From NCBI GenBank assembly GCA_027924585.1, contig BSBM01000917.1, forward strand, positions 9,601,501-9,665,500: a stretch of DNA of 64,000 nucleotides, given 5' to 3'. Shown here one piece after another: positions 48,732-60,925 of this stretch (position 1 is its first letter; each line of letters begins with the position of its first letter). The translations under genes and the position numbers were made by a program. Source of the stretch: Larix kaempferi (lineage: Eukaryota; Streptophyta; Pinopsida; Pinales; Pinaceae). A model generated the notes under the pieces. The model was not told the DNA's origin, did not search any database, and saw only the letters and a list, made by a program, of their open reading frames with translations.

Positions 48732-50862
48732 AATTTTCTAAAAACTCATGTTTTTTAACAAATCATGTAAACCTTCTAGAAGCTGTGATTTTAAAAAACG
48801 GGCGAAGTAAGCTTTTCTTATTTCCGGACGGATGCGCAAACTATAGAAAGTCGTTATGACGTAGAATGTGCATACTTTGTAGATTCCATTTATGAAATAA
48901 AACACATTTTCTAAAAACTCGTGTTTTTTACGAAACCATGTAAACCTTCTAGAAGCTGTGATTTTAAAAAACGGTGGAAGTAAGCTTTTCTTATTTCCGG
49001 ACGCATGCGCAAACTATAGAATATCGTTATGACGTAGAATGTGCATACTTTGTAGATTCCATTTATGAAATAAAACAGATTTTCTAAAAACTCGTGTTTT
49101 TTACGAAATCATGTAAACCTTCGACATGCTGTGATTTTAAAAAATGTGTAAGTAAGATTTTCTTATTTCCGGACGCATGCGCAAACTATAGAAAGTCGTT
49201 ATGACGTAGAATGCGCATACTTTGTTGATTCCATTTATGAAATAAAACACATTTTCTAAAAACTCGTGTTTTTTAACAAATCAGGTAAACCTTCTAGAAG
49301 CTGTGATTTTAAAAAACGGGGGAAGTAAGCTTTTTTTATTTCTGAACGGATGCGTAAACTATAGAATGTCGTTATGACGTAGAATGTGCATACTTTGTAG
49401 GTTCCATTTATGAAATAAAACACATTTTCTAAAAACTCGTGTTTTTTACTAAATCATGTAAACCTTCTAGAAGCTGTGATTTTAAAAAACGGTGGAAGTA
49501 AGGTTTTCTTATTTCAAGACGTATGCGCAAACTATAGAAAGTCGTTATGACATAGAATGTGCATACTTTGTAGATTCCATTTATGAAATAAAACACATTT
49601 TCTAAAAACTCGTGTTTTTTACGAAATCATGTAAACCTTCTAGAAGCTTTGATTTTATAAAACGGTGGAAGTAAGCTTTTCTTCTTTCCGGACACATGCG
49701 CAAACTATAGAAAGTCGTTATGACGTAGAATGTGCATACTTTGTTGATTCCATTTATGAAATAAAACAAATTTTCTAAAAACTCGCGTTTTTTAACAAAT
49801 CATGTAAACCTTCTGGAAGCTGTGATTTTAAAAAACGGGCGAAGTAAGCTTTTCTTAATTCCGGATGGATGCGCAAACTATAGAAAGTCGTTATGACGTA
49901 GAATTTGCATACTTTGTAGATTCCATTTATGAAATAAAACACATTTTCTAAAAACTCGTGTTTTTTACGAAACCATGTAAACCTTCTAGAAGCTGTGATT
50001 TTAAAAAACGTTGGAAGTAAGCTTTTCTTATTTCCAGACGCATGCGCAAACTATAGAAAGTCGTTATGACGTAGAATGTGCATACTTTGTTGATTCCATT
50101 TATGAAATAAAACAAAATTTCTAAAAACTCATGTTTTTTAACAAATCATGTAAACCTTCTAGAAGCTGTGATTTTAAAAAACGGGCGAAGTAAGCTTTTC
50201 TTATTTCCGGACGCATGCGCAAACTATAGAAAGTCGTTATGACGTAGAAGGTGCATACTTTGTAGATTCCATTTATTAAATAAAACACATTTTCTAAAAA
50301 CTCATGTTTTTTACGAAACCATTTAAACCTTCTAGAAGCTGTGATTTTAAAAAACGGTGGAAGTAAGCTTTTCTTATTTCCGGATGCATGCGCAAACTAT
50401 AGAATGTTGTTATGACGTAGAATGTGCATACTTTGTAGATTCCATTTATGAAATAAAACACATTTTCTAAAAACTCGTGTTTTTTACGAAATCATGTAAA
50501 CCTTCTAGATGCTGTGATTTTAAAAAATGGTGTAAGTAAGCTTTTCTTATTTCCGGACGCATGCGCAAACTATAGAAAGTCGTTATGACGTAGAATGTGC
50601 ATACTTTGTTGATTCTATTTATGAAATAAAACACATTTTCTAAAAACTTGTGTTTTTTAAGAAATCATGTAAACCTCCTAGAAGCTGTGATTTTAAAAAA
50701 CGGGGGAAGTAAGCTTTTCTTATTTCCAAACGCATGCACAAACTATAGAAAGTCGTTATGACGTAGAATGTGCATACTTTGTTGATTCCATTTATAAAAT
50801 AAAACACATTTTCTAAAAACTCGTGTTTTTTAAGAAATCATGTAAACCTTCTAGAAGTTGTG
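48732..50862 (+). repeat. 21-mer tandem unit, copy 2 (about 12 monomers matched)
   Basis: Matches 45,100-47,230 at an offset of 3,632 bp. Beyond about 50.86 kb it switches to modules like those at 7.1-7.9 kb (a run of nine T with TCATCTAAACC near 51.34 kb, GGTAGTAAG near 51.39 kb). The second copy is therefore mosaic or truncated. Confidence 0.85.
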
Positions 50863-53279
50863 ATTTTAAAAAACAGGGGAAGTAAGCTTTTCTTATTTCC
50901 GGACGCATGCGTAAACTATATAAAGTTGTTATGACGTAGAATGTGCATACTTTGTAGATTCCATTTATGAAATAAAACACATTTTCTAAAAACTCGTGTT
51001 TTTAACGAAATCATGTAAACCTTTTAGAAGCTGTGATTTTAAAAAACGGTGGAAGTAAGCTTTTCTTATTTCGAGACGCATGCGGAAACTATAGAAAGTC
51101 GTTATGCCGTAGAATGTGCATACTTTGTAGATTCCATTTATGAAATAAAAGACATTTTCTAAAAAGTCGTGTTTTTTACGAAATCATGTAAACCTTCTAG
51201 AAGCTGTGATTTTAAAAAACGGTGGAAGTAAGATTTTCTTATTTCCGGACATATGCGCAAACTATAGAAAGTCGTTATGACGTAGAATGTGCATACTTTG
51301 TACATTCCATTTATGAAATAAGACACATTTTCTAAAAACTCTTTTTTTTTACGAAATCATCTAAACCTTCTAGAAGCTGTGATTTTAAAAAACAGTGGTA
51401 GTAAGCTTTTCTTATTTCCGGACGCATGCGCAAACTATAGAAAGTCGTTATGACGTAGAATGTGCATACTTTGTTGATTCCGTTTATGAATTAAAACACA
51501 TTTTCTAAAAACTCGTGTTTTTTAACAAATCATGTAAACCTTCTAGAAGCTGTGATTTTAAAAAACGGGGGAAGTAAGCTTTTCTTATTTCCGGACGGAT
51601 GCGCAAACTATAGAAAGTCGTTATGACGTAGAATGTGCATACTTTGTAGATTCCATTTATGAAATAAAACACATTTTCTAAAAACTCGTGTTTTTTACGA
51701 AATCATGTAAACTTTCTAGAAGCTGTGATTTTAAAAAACGGTGGAAGTAAGCTTCTCTTATTTCCGGACGCATGCGCAAACTATAGAATGTCGTTATGAC
51801 GTAGAATGTGCATAGTTTGTAGATTCCATTTATGAAATAAAACACATTTTCTAAAAACTCGTGTTTTTTACGAAATCATGTAAACCTTCTAGATGCTGTG
51901 ATTTTAAAAAATGGTGGAAGTAAGCTTTTCTTATTCCCGGACGCATGCGCAAACTATAGAAAGTCGTTATGACGTAGAATGTGCATACTTTGTAGATTCC
52001 ATTTATGAAATAAAACGCATTTTCTAAAAACTCGTGTTTTTTACGAAATCATGTAAACCTTCTAGAAGCTGTGATTTTAAAAATGGTGGAAGTAAGCTTT
52101 TCTTATTTCCGGACGCATGCGCAAACTATAGAAAGTCGTTATGACGTAGAATGTGCATACTTTGCAGATTCCATTTATGAAATAAAACACATTTTCTAAA
52201 AACTCCTTTTTTTAACGAAATCATGTAAACCTTCTAGAAGCTGTGATTTTAAAAAACGGGGGAAGTAAGCTTTTCTTATTTCCGGACGCATGCGCAAACT
52301 ATAGAAAGTCGTTATGCCGTAGAATGTGCATACTTTGCTGATTCCATTTATGAAATAAAACACATTTTCTAAAAACTCGTCTTTTTTAAGAAATCATGTA
52401 AACCTTCTAGAAGCTGTGATTTTAAAAAACGGTGGTAGTAAGCTTTTCTTATTTCCGGACGCATGCGCAAACTATAGAAAGTCGTTATGACGTAGAATGT
52501 GCATACTTTGTTGATTCCGTTTATGAAATAAAACACATTTTCTAAAAACTCGTGTTTTTTAAGAAATCATGTAAACCTTCTAGAAGCTGTGATTTTAAAA
52601 AACGGGGGAAGTAAGCTTTTCTTTTTTAGGGACGGATGCGCAAACTATAGAAAGTCGTTATGACGTAGAATGTGCATACTTTGTAGATTCCATTTATGAA
52701 ATAAAACACATTTTCTAAAAACTCGTGTTTTTTACAAAACCATGTAAACCTTCTAGATGCTGTGATTTTAAAAAATGGTGTCAGTAAGCTTTTCTTATTT
52801 CCGGACGCATGCGCAAACTGTAGAAAGTCGTTATGACGTAGAATGTGCATAGTTTTTTGATTCCATTTATGAAATAAAACACATTTTCTAAAAACTCGTG
52901 TTTTTTAAGAAATCATGTAAACCTTCTAGAAGTTGTGATTTTAAAAAATGGGGGAAGTAAGCTTTTCTTATTTCCAAACGCATGCGCACACTATAGAATG
53001 TCGTTATGACCTAGAATATGCATACTTTGTTGATTCTATTTATGAAATAAAACACATTTTCTAAAAACTCGTGTTTTTTAGGAAATCATGTAAACCTTGT
53101 AGAAGCTGTGATTTTAAAAAACGGGGGAAGTAAGCTTGTCTTATTTCCAAATGCATGCGCAAACTATAGAAAGTCGTTATGACGTAGAATGTGCATACTT
53201 TGTTGATTCCATTTATGAAATAAAACACATTTTCTAAAAACTCGTGTTTTTTGCGAAATCATGTAAACCTTCTAGAAGC
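50863..53279 (+). repeat. Region F/G junction monomers
   Basis: The left part resembles the 6-mer at 6.87-9.0 kb: GCGGAAAC with GCCGTAG, the T run, TCATCTAAACC, TTCTCTTATT with CATAGTTTG at about 51.75 kb. After that come class 1 and 2 units, a CTTTTTTAGGGACGG unit at about 52.62 kb and the first GGTGTCAG unit at about 52.78 kb. No gene is seen. Confidence 0.75.
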
Positions 53280-56200
53280 TGTGATTTTAAAAAACGGGGG
53301 AAGTAAGCTTCTCTTATTTCCGGACGCATGCGCAAACTATAGAAAGTCGTTATGCCGTAGAATGTGCATACTTTGTTGATTCAATTTATGAAATAAAACA
53401 CATTTTCTAAAAACTCGTGTTTTTTAAGAAATCATGTAAACCTTCTAGAAGCTGTGATTTTAAAAAACGGGGGAAGTAAGCTTTTCTTATTTCCAAACGC
53501 ATGCGCAAACTATAGAAAGTCGTTATGACGTAGAATGTGCATACTTTGTTGATTCCATTTATGAAATAAAACACATTTTCTAAAAACTCGTGTTTTTTAA
53601 GAAATCATGTAAACCTTCTACAAGCTGTGATTTTAAAAAACGGTGGAAGTAAGCTTCTCTTATTTCCGGACGCATGCGCTAACTATAGAATGTCGTTATG
53701 ACGTAGAATGTGCATACTTTGTAGATTCCATTTATGAAATAAAACACATTTTCTAAAAACTCGGGTTTTTTGCGAAATCATGTAAACCTTCTAGATGCTG
53801 TGATTTTAAAGAATGGTGGAAGTAAGCTTTTCTTATTTCCGGACGCATGCGCAAACTATATAAAGTGGTTATGACGTAGAATGTGGATACTTTGTTGATT
53901 CTATTTATGAAATAAAACACATTTTCTAAAAGCTCGTGTTTTTTAAGAAATCATGTAAACCTTCTAGAAGCTGTGATTTTAAAAAACGGGGAAGTATGCT
54001 TTTCTTATTTCCAAACGCTTGCGCAAACTATAGAAAGTTGTTATGACGTAGAATGTGTATACTTTGTTGATTCCATTTATGAAATAAAACACATTTTCTA
54101 AAAACTCGTGTTTTTTAAGCAATCACGTAAACCTTCTAGAAGCTGTGATTTTAAAAAAAGGGGGAAGTAAGCTTTTCTTATTTCCGGACGCATGCGCAAA
54201 CTATAGAAAGTCGTTATGACATAGAATGTGAATACTTTGTGGATTCCATTTATTAAATAAAACACATTTTCTAAAAACTTGTGTTTTTTGCGAAATCATG
54301 TAAACCTTCTAGAAGCTGTGATTTTAAAAAACGGGGGAAGTAAGCTTTTCTTATTTCCGGACGGATGCGCAAACTATAGAAAGTCGTTATGCCGTAGAAT
54401 GTGCATACTTTGTTGATTCCATTTATGAAATAAAACACATTTTCTAAAAACTCGTGTTTTTTAAGAAATAATGTAAACCTTCTAGAAGCTGTGATTTTAA
54501 AAAATGGGGGAAGTAAGCTTCTCTTATTTCCGGACGCATGCGCAAACTATAGAAAGTCGTTATGCCGTAGAATGTGCATACTTTGTTGATTCAATTTATG
54601 AAATAAAACACATTTTCTAAAAACTCGTGTTTTTTAAGAAATCATGTAAACCTTCTAGAAGCTGTGATTTTAAAAAACGGGGGAAGTAAGCTTTTCTTAT
54701 TTCCAAACGCATGCGCAAACTATAGAAAGTCGTTATGACGTAGAATGTGCATACTTTGTTGATTCCATTTATGAAATAAAACACATTTTCTAAAAACTCG
54801 TGTTTTTTAAGAAATCATGTAAACCTTCTAGAAGCTGTGATTTTAAAAAACGGTGGAAGTAAGCTTCTCTTATTTCCGGACGCATGCGCAAACTATAGAA
54901 AGTAGTTATGACGTAGAATGTGCATACTTTGTAGATTCCATTTATGAAATAAAATACATTTTCTAAAAACTCGTGTTTTTTACGAAAGCATGTAAAGCTT
55001 CTAGATGCTGTGATTTTAAAAAATGGTGGAAGTAAGCTTTTCTTATTTCCGGACGCATGCGCAAACTATAGAAAGTCATTATGACGTAGAATGTGCATAC
55101 TTTGTAGATTCCATTTATGAAATAAAACACATTTTCTAAAAACTCGTGTTTTTTACAAAATCATGTAAACCTTCTAGATGTTGTGATTTTAAAAAATGGT
55201 GTCAGTAAGCTTTTCTTATTTCCGGACGCATGCGCAAACTATATAAAGTCGTTATGACGTAGAATGTGCATACTTTGTTGATTCCATTTATGAAATAAAA
55301 CACATTTTCTAAAAACTCGTGTTTTTTAAGAAATCATGTAAACCTTCTAGAAGCTGTGATTTTAAAAAATGGGGGAAGTAAGCTTTTCTTATTTCGAAAC
55401 GCATGCGCACACTATAGAAACTCGTTATGACCTAGAATATGCATACTTTCTTGATTCTATTTATGAAATAAAACACATTTTCTAAAAACTCTTGTTTTTA
55501 AAGAAATCATGTAAACCTTCTAGAAGCTGTGATTTTAAAAAACGGGGGAAGTAAGCTTTTCTTATTTCCAAACGCATGCGCAAACTATAGAAAGTCGTTA
55601 TGACGTAGAATGTGCATACTTTATTGATTCCATTTATGAAATAAAACACATTTTCTAAAAACTCGTGTTTTTTAAGAAATCATGTAAACCTTCTACAAGC
55701 TGTGATTTTAAAAAACGGTGGAAGTAAGCTTCTCTTATTTCCAGACGCATGCGCAAACTATAGAATGTCGTTATGACGTAGAATGTGCATACTTTGTAGA
55801 TTCCATTTATGAAATAAAACACATTTTCTAAAAACTCGTGTTTTTTACGAAATAATGTAAACCTTCTAGAAGCTGTGATTTTAAAAAACGGTGGAAGTAA
55901 GCTTTTCTTCTTTCCGGACGCATTCACAAACTATAGAATTTCGTTATGACGTAGAATGTGCATACTTTGTAGATTCCATTTATGAAATAAAACACATTTT
56001 CTAAAAACTCGTGTTTTTTACAAAATCATATAAACCTTCTAGAAGCTGTGATTTTAAAAAACGGTTGATTAAGCTTTTCTAATTTCCGGACGCATGCGCA
56101 AACTATAGAAAGTCGTTATGACGTAGAATGTGCATACTTTGTAGATTCCATTTATGAAATAAAACACATTTTCTAAAAACTCGTGTTTTTTACAAAATCA

Positions 56201-57120
56201 TGTAAACCTTCTAGATGCTGTGATTTTAAAAAATGGTGTCAGTAAGCTTTTCTTATTTCCGGACGCATGTGCAAACTGTAGAAAGTCGTTATGACGTAGA
56301 ATGTGCATACTTTGTTGACTCCATTTATGAAATAAAACACATTTTCTAAAAACTCGTGTTTTTTAAGAAATCATGTAAACCTTCTAGAAGCTGTGATTTT
56401 AAAAAATGGGGGAAGTAAGCTTTTCTTATTTCCGGACGAATGCGCACACTATAGAAAGTCGTTATGACGTAGAATGTGCATACTTTGTTAATTCCATTTA
56501 AGAAATAAAACACATTTTCTAAAAACTCGTGTTTTTTACGAAATCATGTAAACCTTCTAGAAGCTGTGTTTTAAAAAAACGGTGGAAATAAGCTTTTCTT
56601 TTTTCCGGACGCATGCGCAAACTATAGAAAGTCGTTATGACGTAGAATGTGCATACTTTGTAGATTCCATTTATGAAATAAAACACATTTTCTAAAAACT
56701 CGTGTTTTTTACGAAATCATGTAAACCTTTTAACAGTTGTGATTTTAAAAAATGGTGGAAGTAAGCTTTTCTTATTTCCGGACGCATGCATAAACTATAG
56801 AAAGGTTTTATGACGTAGAATGTGCATACTTTGTTGATTCCATTTATGAAATAAAACACATTTTCTAAAAACTCGTGTTTTTTAAGAAATCATATAAACC
56901 TTCTAGAAGCTGTGATTTTAAAAAACGGGGGAAGTAAGCTTTTCTTATTTCCAAACGCATGCATAAACTATAGAAAGTCGTTATGACGTAGAATGTGCAT
57001 ACTTTGTTGATTGCATTTATGAAATAAAACACATTTTCTAAAAACTCGTGTTTTTTAAGAAATCATGTAAAGCTTCTAGAAGCTGTGATTTTAAAAAACG
57101 GGGAAGTAAGCTTTTGTTAT
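53280..57120 (+). repeat. About 7-kb (40-42-mer) duplication, left copy
   Basis: Markers and partners: CTCGGG 53,760 and 61,021; AAAGAATGG 53,811 and 61,072; CGCTTGCGC 54,016 and 61,277 (all 7,261 bp, 42-mer). AGTAGTTATG with AAAATACATT 54.90 and 61.82 kb (about 6,914 bp, 40-mer). GCATTCAC 55,921 and 63,009 and GGTGTCAG 56,237 and 63,325 (7,088 bp, 41-mer). The changing offset shows later gain or loss of whole monomers. Inside it are a 7-mer repeat (TTGATTCAATTTATG unit, 53,381 and 54,591) and a 6-mer repeat (GGTGTCAG, 55,200 and 56,237). Confidence 0.85.
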
Positions 57121-57299
57121 TTCCGGACGCATGCGCAAACTATAGAAAGTAGTTATGACGTAGAATGTGCATACTTTGTAGATTCCATTTATGAAATAAA
57201 ACACATTTTCTAAAAACTCGTGTTTTTTACGAAATCATGTAAACCTTCTCGAAGCTGTGATTTTAAAAAACGGTGGAAGTAAGCTTTTCTTATTTCCAG

Positions 57300-58265
57300 A
57301 CGCATTCGCAAACTATAGAATTTCGTTATGACGTAGAATGTGCATACTTTGTAGATTCCATTTATGAAATAAAACACATTTTCTAAAAACTCCTGTTTTT
57401 TACGAAATCATATAAACCTTCTAGAAGCTGTGATTTTAAAAAACGGTTGATTAAGCTTTTCTTCTTTCCGGACGCATGCACAAACTATATAAAGTCGTTA
57501 TGACGTAGAATGTGCATAATTTGTAGATTCCATTTATGAAATAAAACACATTTTCTAAACACGTGTTTTTTTACGAAATCATGTAAACCTTCTATAGGCT
57601 GGGATTTTAAAAAACTGTCGAAGTAAGCTTTTTTTATTTCCGGACGCATGCGCAAAGTATAGAATGTCGTTATGACATAGAATGTGCATACTTTGTTGAT
57701 TCTATTTATGAAAAATAACACATTTTCTAAAAAATCGTGTTTTTTACGAAATCATGTAAACCTTCTAGATGCTGTGATTTTAAAAAACGGGAGAAGTAAG
57801 CTTTTCTTATTTCAGGATGCATGCGCAAAGTATAGAAAGTCATTATGATGTAGAATGTGCATACATTGTTGATTCCATTTATGAAATAAAACACATTTTC
57901 TAAAAACTCGTGTTTTTTAAGAAATCATGTAAACCTTCTAGAAGCTGTGATTTTAAAAAACGGGGGAAGTAAGCTTTTCTTATTTCCGGACGGATGCGCA
58001 AACTATAGAAAGTCGTTAAGACGTAGAATGTGCATACTTTGTTGATTCCATTTATGAAATAAAACACATTTTCTAAAAACTCGTTTTTTTTTACGAAATC
58101 ATGTAAACCTTCTGGAAGCTGTGATTTTAAAAAACGGTGGAAGTAAGCTTTTCTTATTTCCGGACGCATGCGCAAACTATAGAAAGTTGGTATGACGGAG
58201 AATGTGCATACTTTGCTAATTCCATTTATGAAATAAAACACATTTTCTAAAAACTCGTGTTTTTT
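57300..58265 (+). repeat. V plus w plus start-of-Z block, distant copy
   Basis: Carries TTCTTCTTTCC, TTCTAAACACG (57,552), CTATAGGCTGGG, CTGTCGAAG, GTGCATACATTG, GTTAAGACG (58,016) and TTCTGGAAGC in the same order as 16.45-17.3 kb, at an offset of about 40,980 bp. The flank at 57.39 kb (ACTCCTG, TCATATAAACC) matches 17.44 kb. This is the clearest long-distance similarity in the window. Confidence 0.85.
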
Positions 58266-60925
58266 AAGAAATCATGTAAACCTTCTAGAAGCTGTGATTT
58301 TAAAAAACGGGGGAAGTAAGCTTTTCTTATTTCCGGACGCATGCGCAAACTAGAGAAAGTCGTTATGACGTAGAATGTGCATACTTTGTTGATTCCATTT
58401 ATGAAATAAAACACATTTTCTAAAAACTCGTGTTTTTTAAGAAATCATGTAAACCTTCTAGAAGTTGTGATTTTAAAAAACAGGGGAAGTAAGCTTTTCT
58501 TATTTCCAAACGCATGTGCAAACAATAGAAAGTCGTTATGACGTAGAATGTGCATACTTTGTTGATTCCATTTATGAAATAAAACACATTTTCTAAAAAC
58601 TCGTGTTTTTTAAGAAATCATGTAAACCTTCTAGAAGCTGTGATTTTAAAAAATGGGGGAAGTAAGCTTTTCTTATTTCCGAACGGAGGCGAAAACTATA
58701 GAAAGTCGTTATGACGTAGAATGTGCATACTTTGTAGATTCCATTTATGAAATAAAACACATTTTCTAAAAACTTGTGTTTTTTACGAAATCATGTAAAC
58801 CTTCTAGAAGCTGTGATTTTAAAAAATGGGGGAAGTAAGCTTTTCCTATTTCCGGACGCATGCGCAAACTATAGAAAGTCGTTATGACGTAGAATGTGCA
58901 TACTTTGTAGATTCCATTTATGAAATAAAACACATTTTCTAAAAACTCGTGTTTTTTACGAAATCATGTAAACCTTCTAGAAGCTGTGATTTTAAAAAAC
59001 GGGGGAAGTAAGCGTTACTTATTTCCGGACGTATGCGCAAACTATAGAAATTCGTTATAACGTAGAATGTGCATACTTTGTAGATTCCATTTATGAAATA
59101 AAACACATTTTCTAAAAACTCGTGTTTTTTACGAAATCATGTAAACCTTCTAGAAGCTCTGATTTTAAAAAATGGTGAAAGTAAGCTTTTCTTATTTCCA
59201 AACGAATGCACAAACTATAGAAAGTCGTTATGACGTAGAATGTGCATACTTTGTTGAATACATTTAAGAAATAAAACACATTTTCTAAAAACTCGTGTTT
59301 TTTACGAAATCATGTAAACCTTCTAGAAGCTGTGATTTTAAAAAACGGTGGAAATAAGCTTTTCTTATTTCCGGACGCATGCGCAAACTATAGAAAGACG
59401 TTATGACGTAGAATGTGCATACTTTGTAGATTCCATTTATGAAATAAAACATATTTTCTAAAAACTTGTGTTTTTTACCAAATCATGTAAACCTTTTAAC
59501 AGCTGTGATTTTAAAAAACGGTGGAAGTAAGCTTTTCTTATTTCAGGATGCATGCATAAACTATAGAAAGTTGTTATGACGTAGAATGTGCATACTTTGT
59601 TGATTCCATTTATGAAATAAAACACATTTTCTAAAAACTCGTGTTTTTTAAGAAATCATATAAACCTTCTAGAAGCTGTGATTTGAAAAAACGGGGGAAG
59701 TAAGCTTTTCTTATTTCCAAACGCATGCATAAACTATAGAAAGTCGTTATGACATAGAATGTGCATACTTTGTAGATTCCATTTATGAAATAAAACACAT
59801 TTTCTAAAAACTCGTGTTTTTTACGAAATCATGTAAACCTTCTAGAAGCTGTGATTTTAAAAAACGGTGGAAGTAAGCTTTTCTTCTTTCCGGACGCATT
59901 CACAAACTATAGAATTTCGTTATGACGTAGAATGTGCATACTTTGTAGATTCCATTTATGAAATAAAACACATTTTCTAAAAACTCGTGTTTTTTACGAA
60001 ATCATATAAACCTTCTAGAAGCTGTGATTTTAAAAAACGGTTGATTAAGCTTTTCTTATTTCCGGACGCATGCGCAAACTATAGAAAGTCGTTATGATGT
60101 AGAATGTGCATACTTTGTAGATTCCATTTATGAAATAAAACACATTTTCTAAAAACTCGTGTTTTTTACAAAATCATGTAAACCTTCTAGATGCTGTGAT
60201 TTTAGAAAATGGTGTCAGTAAGCTTTTCTTATTTCCGGACGCATGCGCAAACTGTAGAAAGTCGTTATGACGTAGAATGTGCATACTTTGTTGACTCCAT
60301 TTATGAAATAAAACACATTTTCTAAAAACTCGTGTTTTTTAAGAAATCATGTAAACCTTCTAGAAGCTGTGATTTTAAAAAATGGGGGAAGTAAGCTTTT
60401 CTTATTTCCAAACGCATGCGCACACTATAGAAAGTCGTTATGACCTAGAATATGCATACTTTGTTGATTCTATTTATGAAATAAAACACATTTTCTAAAA
60501 ACTCGTGTTTTTTAAGAAATCATGTAAACCTTCTAGAAGCTGTGATTTTAAAAAACGGGGGAAGTAAGCTTTTCTTATTTCCAAACGCATGCGCAAACTA
60601 TAGAAAGTCGTTATGACTTCGAATGTGCATACTTTGTTGATTCCATTTATGAAATAAAACACATTTTCTAAAAACTCGTGTTTTTTAAGAAATCATGTAA
60701 ACCTTCTACAAGCTGTGATTTTAAAAAACGGTGGAAGCAAGCTTCTCTTATTTCTGGACGCATGCGCAAACTATAGAATGTCGTTATGACGTAGAATGTG
60801 CATACTTTGTAGATTCCATTTATGAAATAAAACACATTTTCTAAAAACTCGTGTTTTTTACGAAATCATGTAAACCTTCTAGAAGCTGTGATTTTAAAAA
60901 ATGGTGGAAGTAAGCTTTTGTTATT
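58266..60925 (+). repeat. Region G middle monomers
   Basis: Includes the GCGTTACTT unit (59,012) preceded by a TTTTCCTATT unit (58,841). Both recur 19 monomers later (3,285 bp; 62,126 and 62,297). The GCATTCAC and GGTGTCAG units at 59,897 and 60,213 are 23 monomers (3,976 bp) after 55,921 and 56,237. Monomers at 59.26-59.55 kb (TTTAAGAAATAAAAC, TTTTAACAGCTG) are relatives of 56.5-56.8 kb. There is no gene here. Confidence 0.75.
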
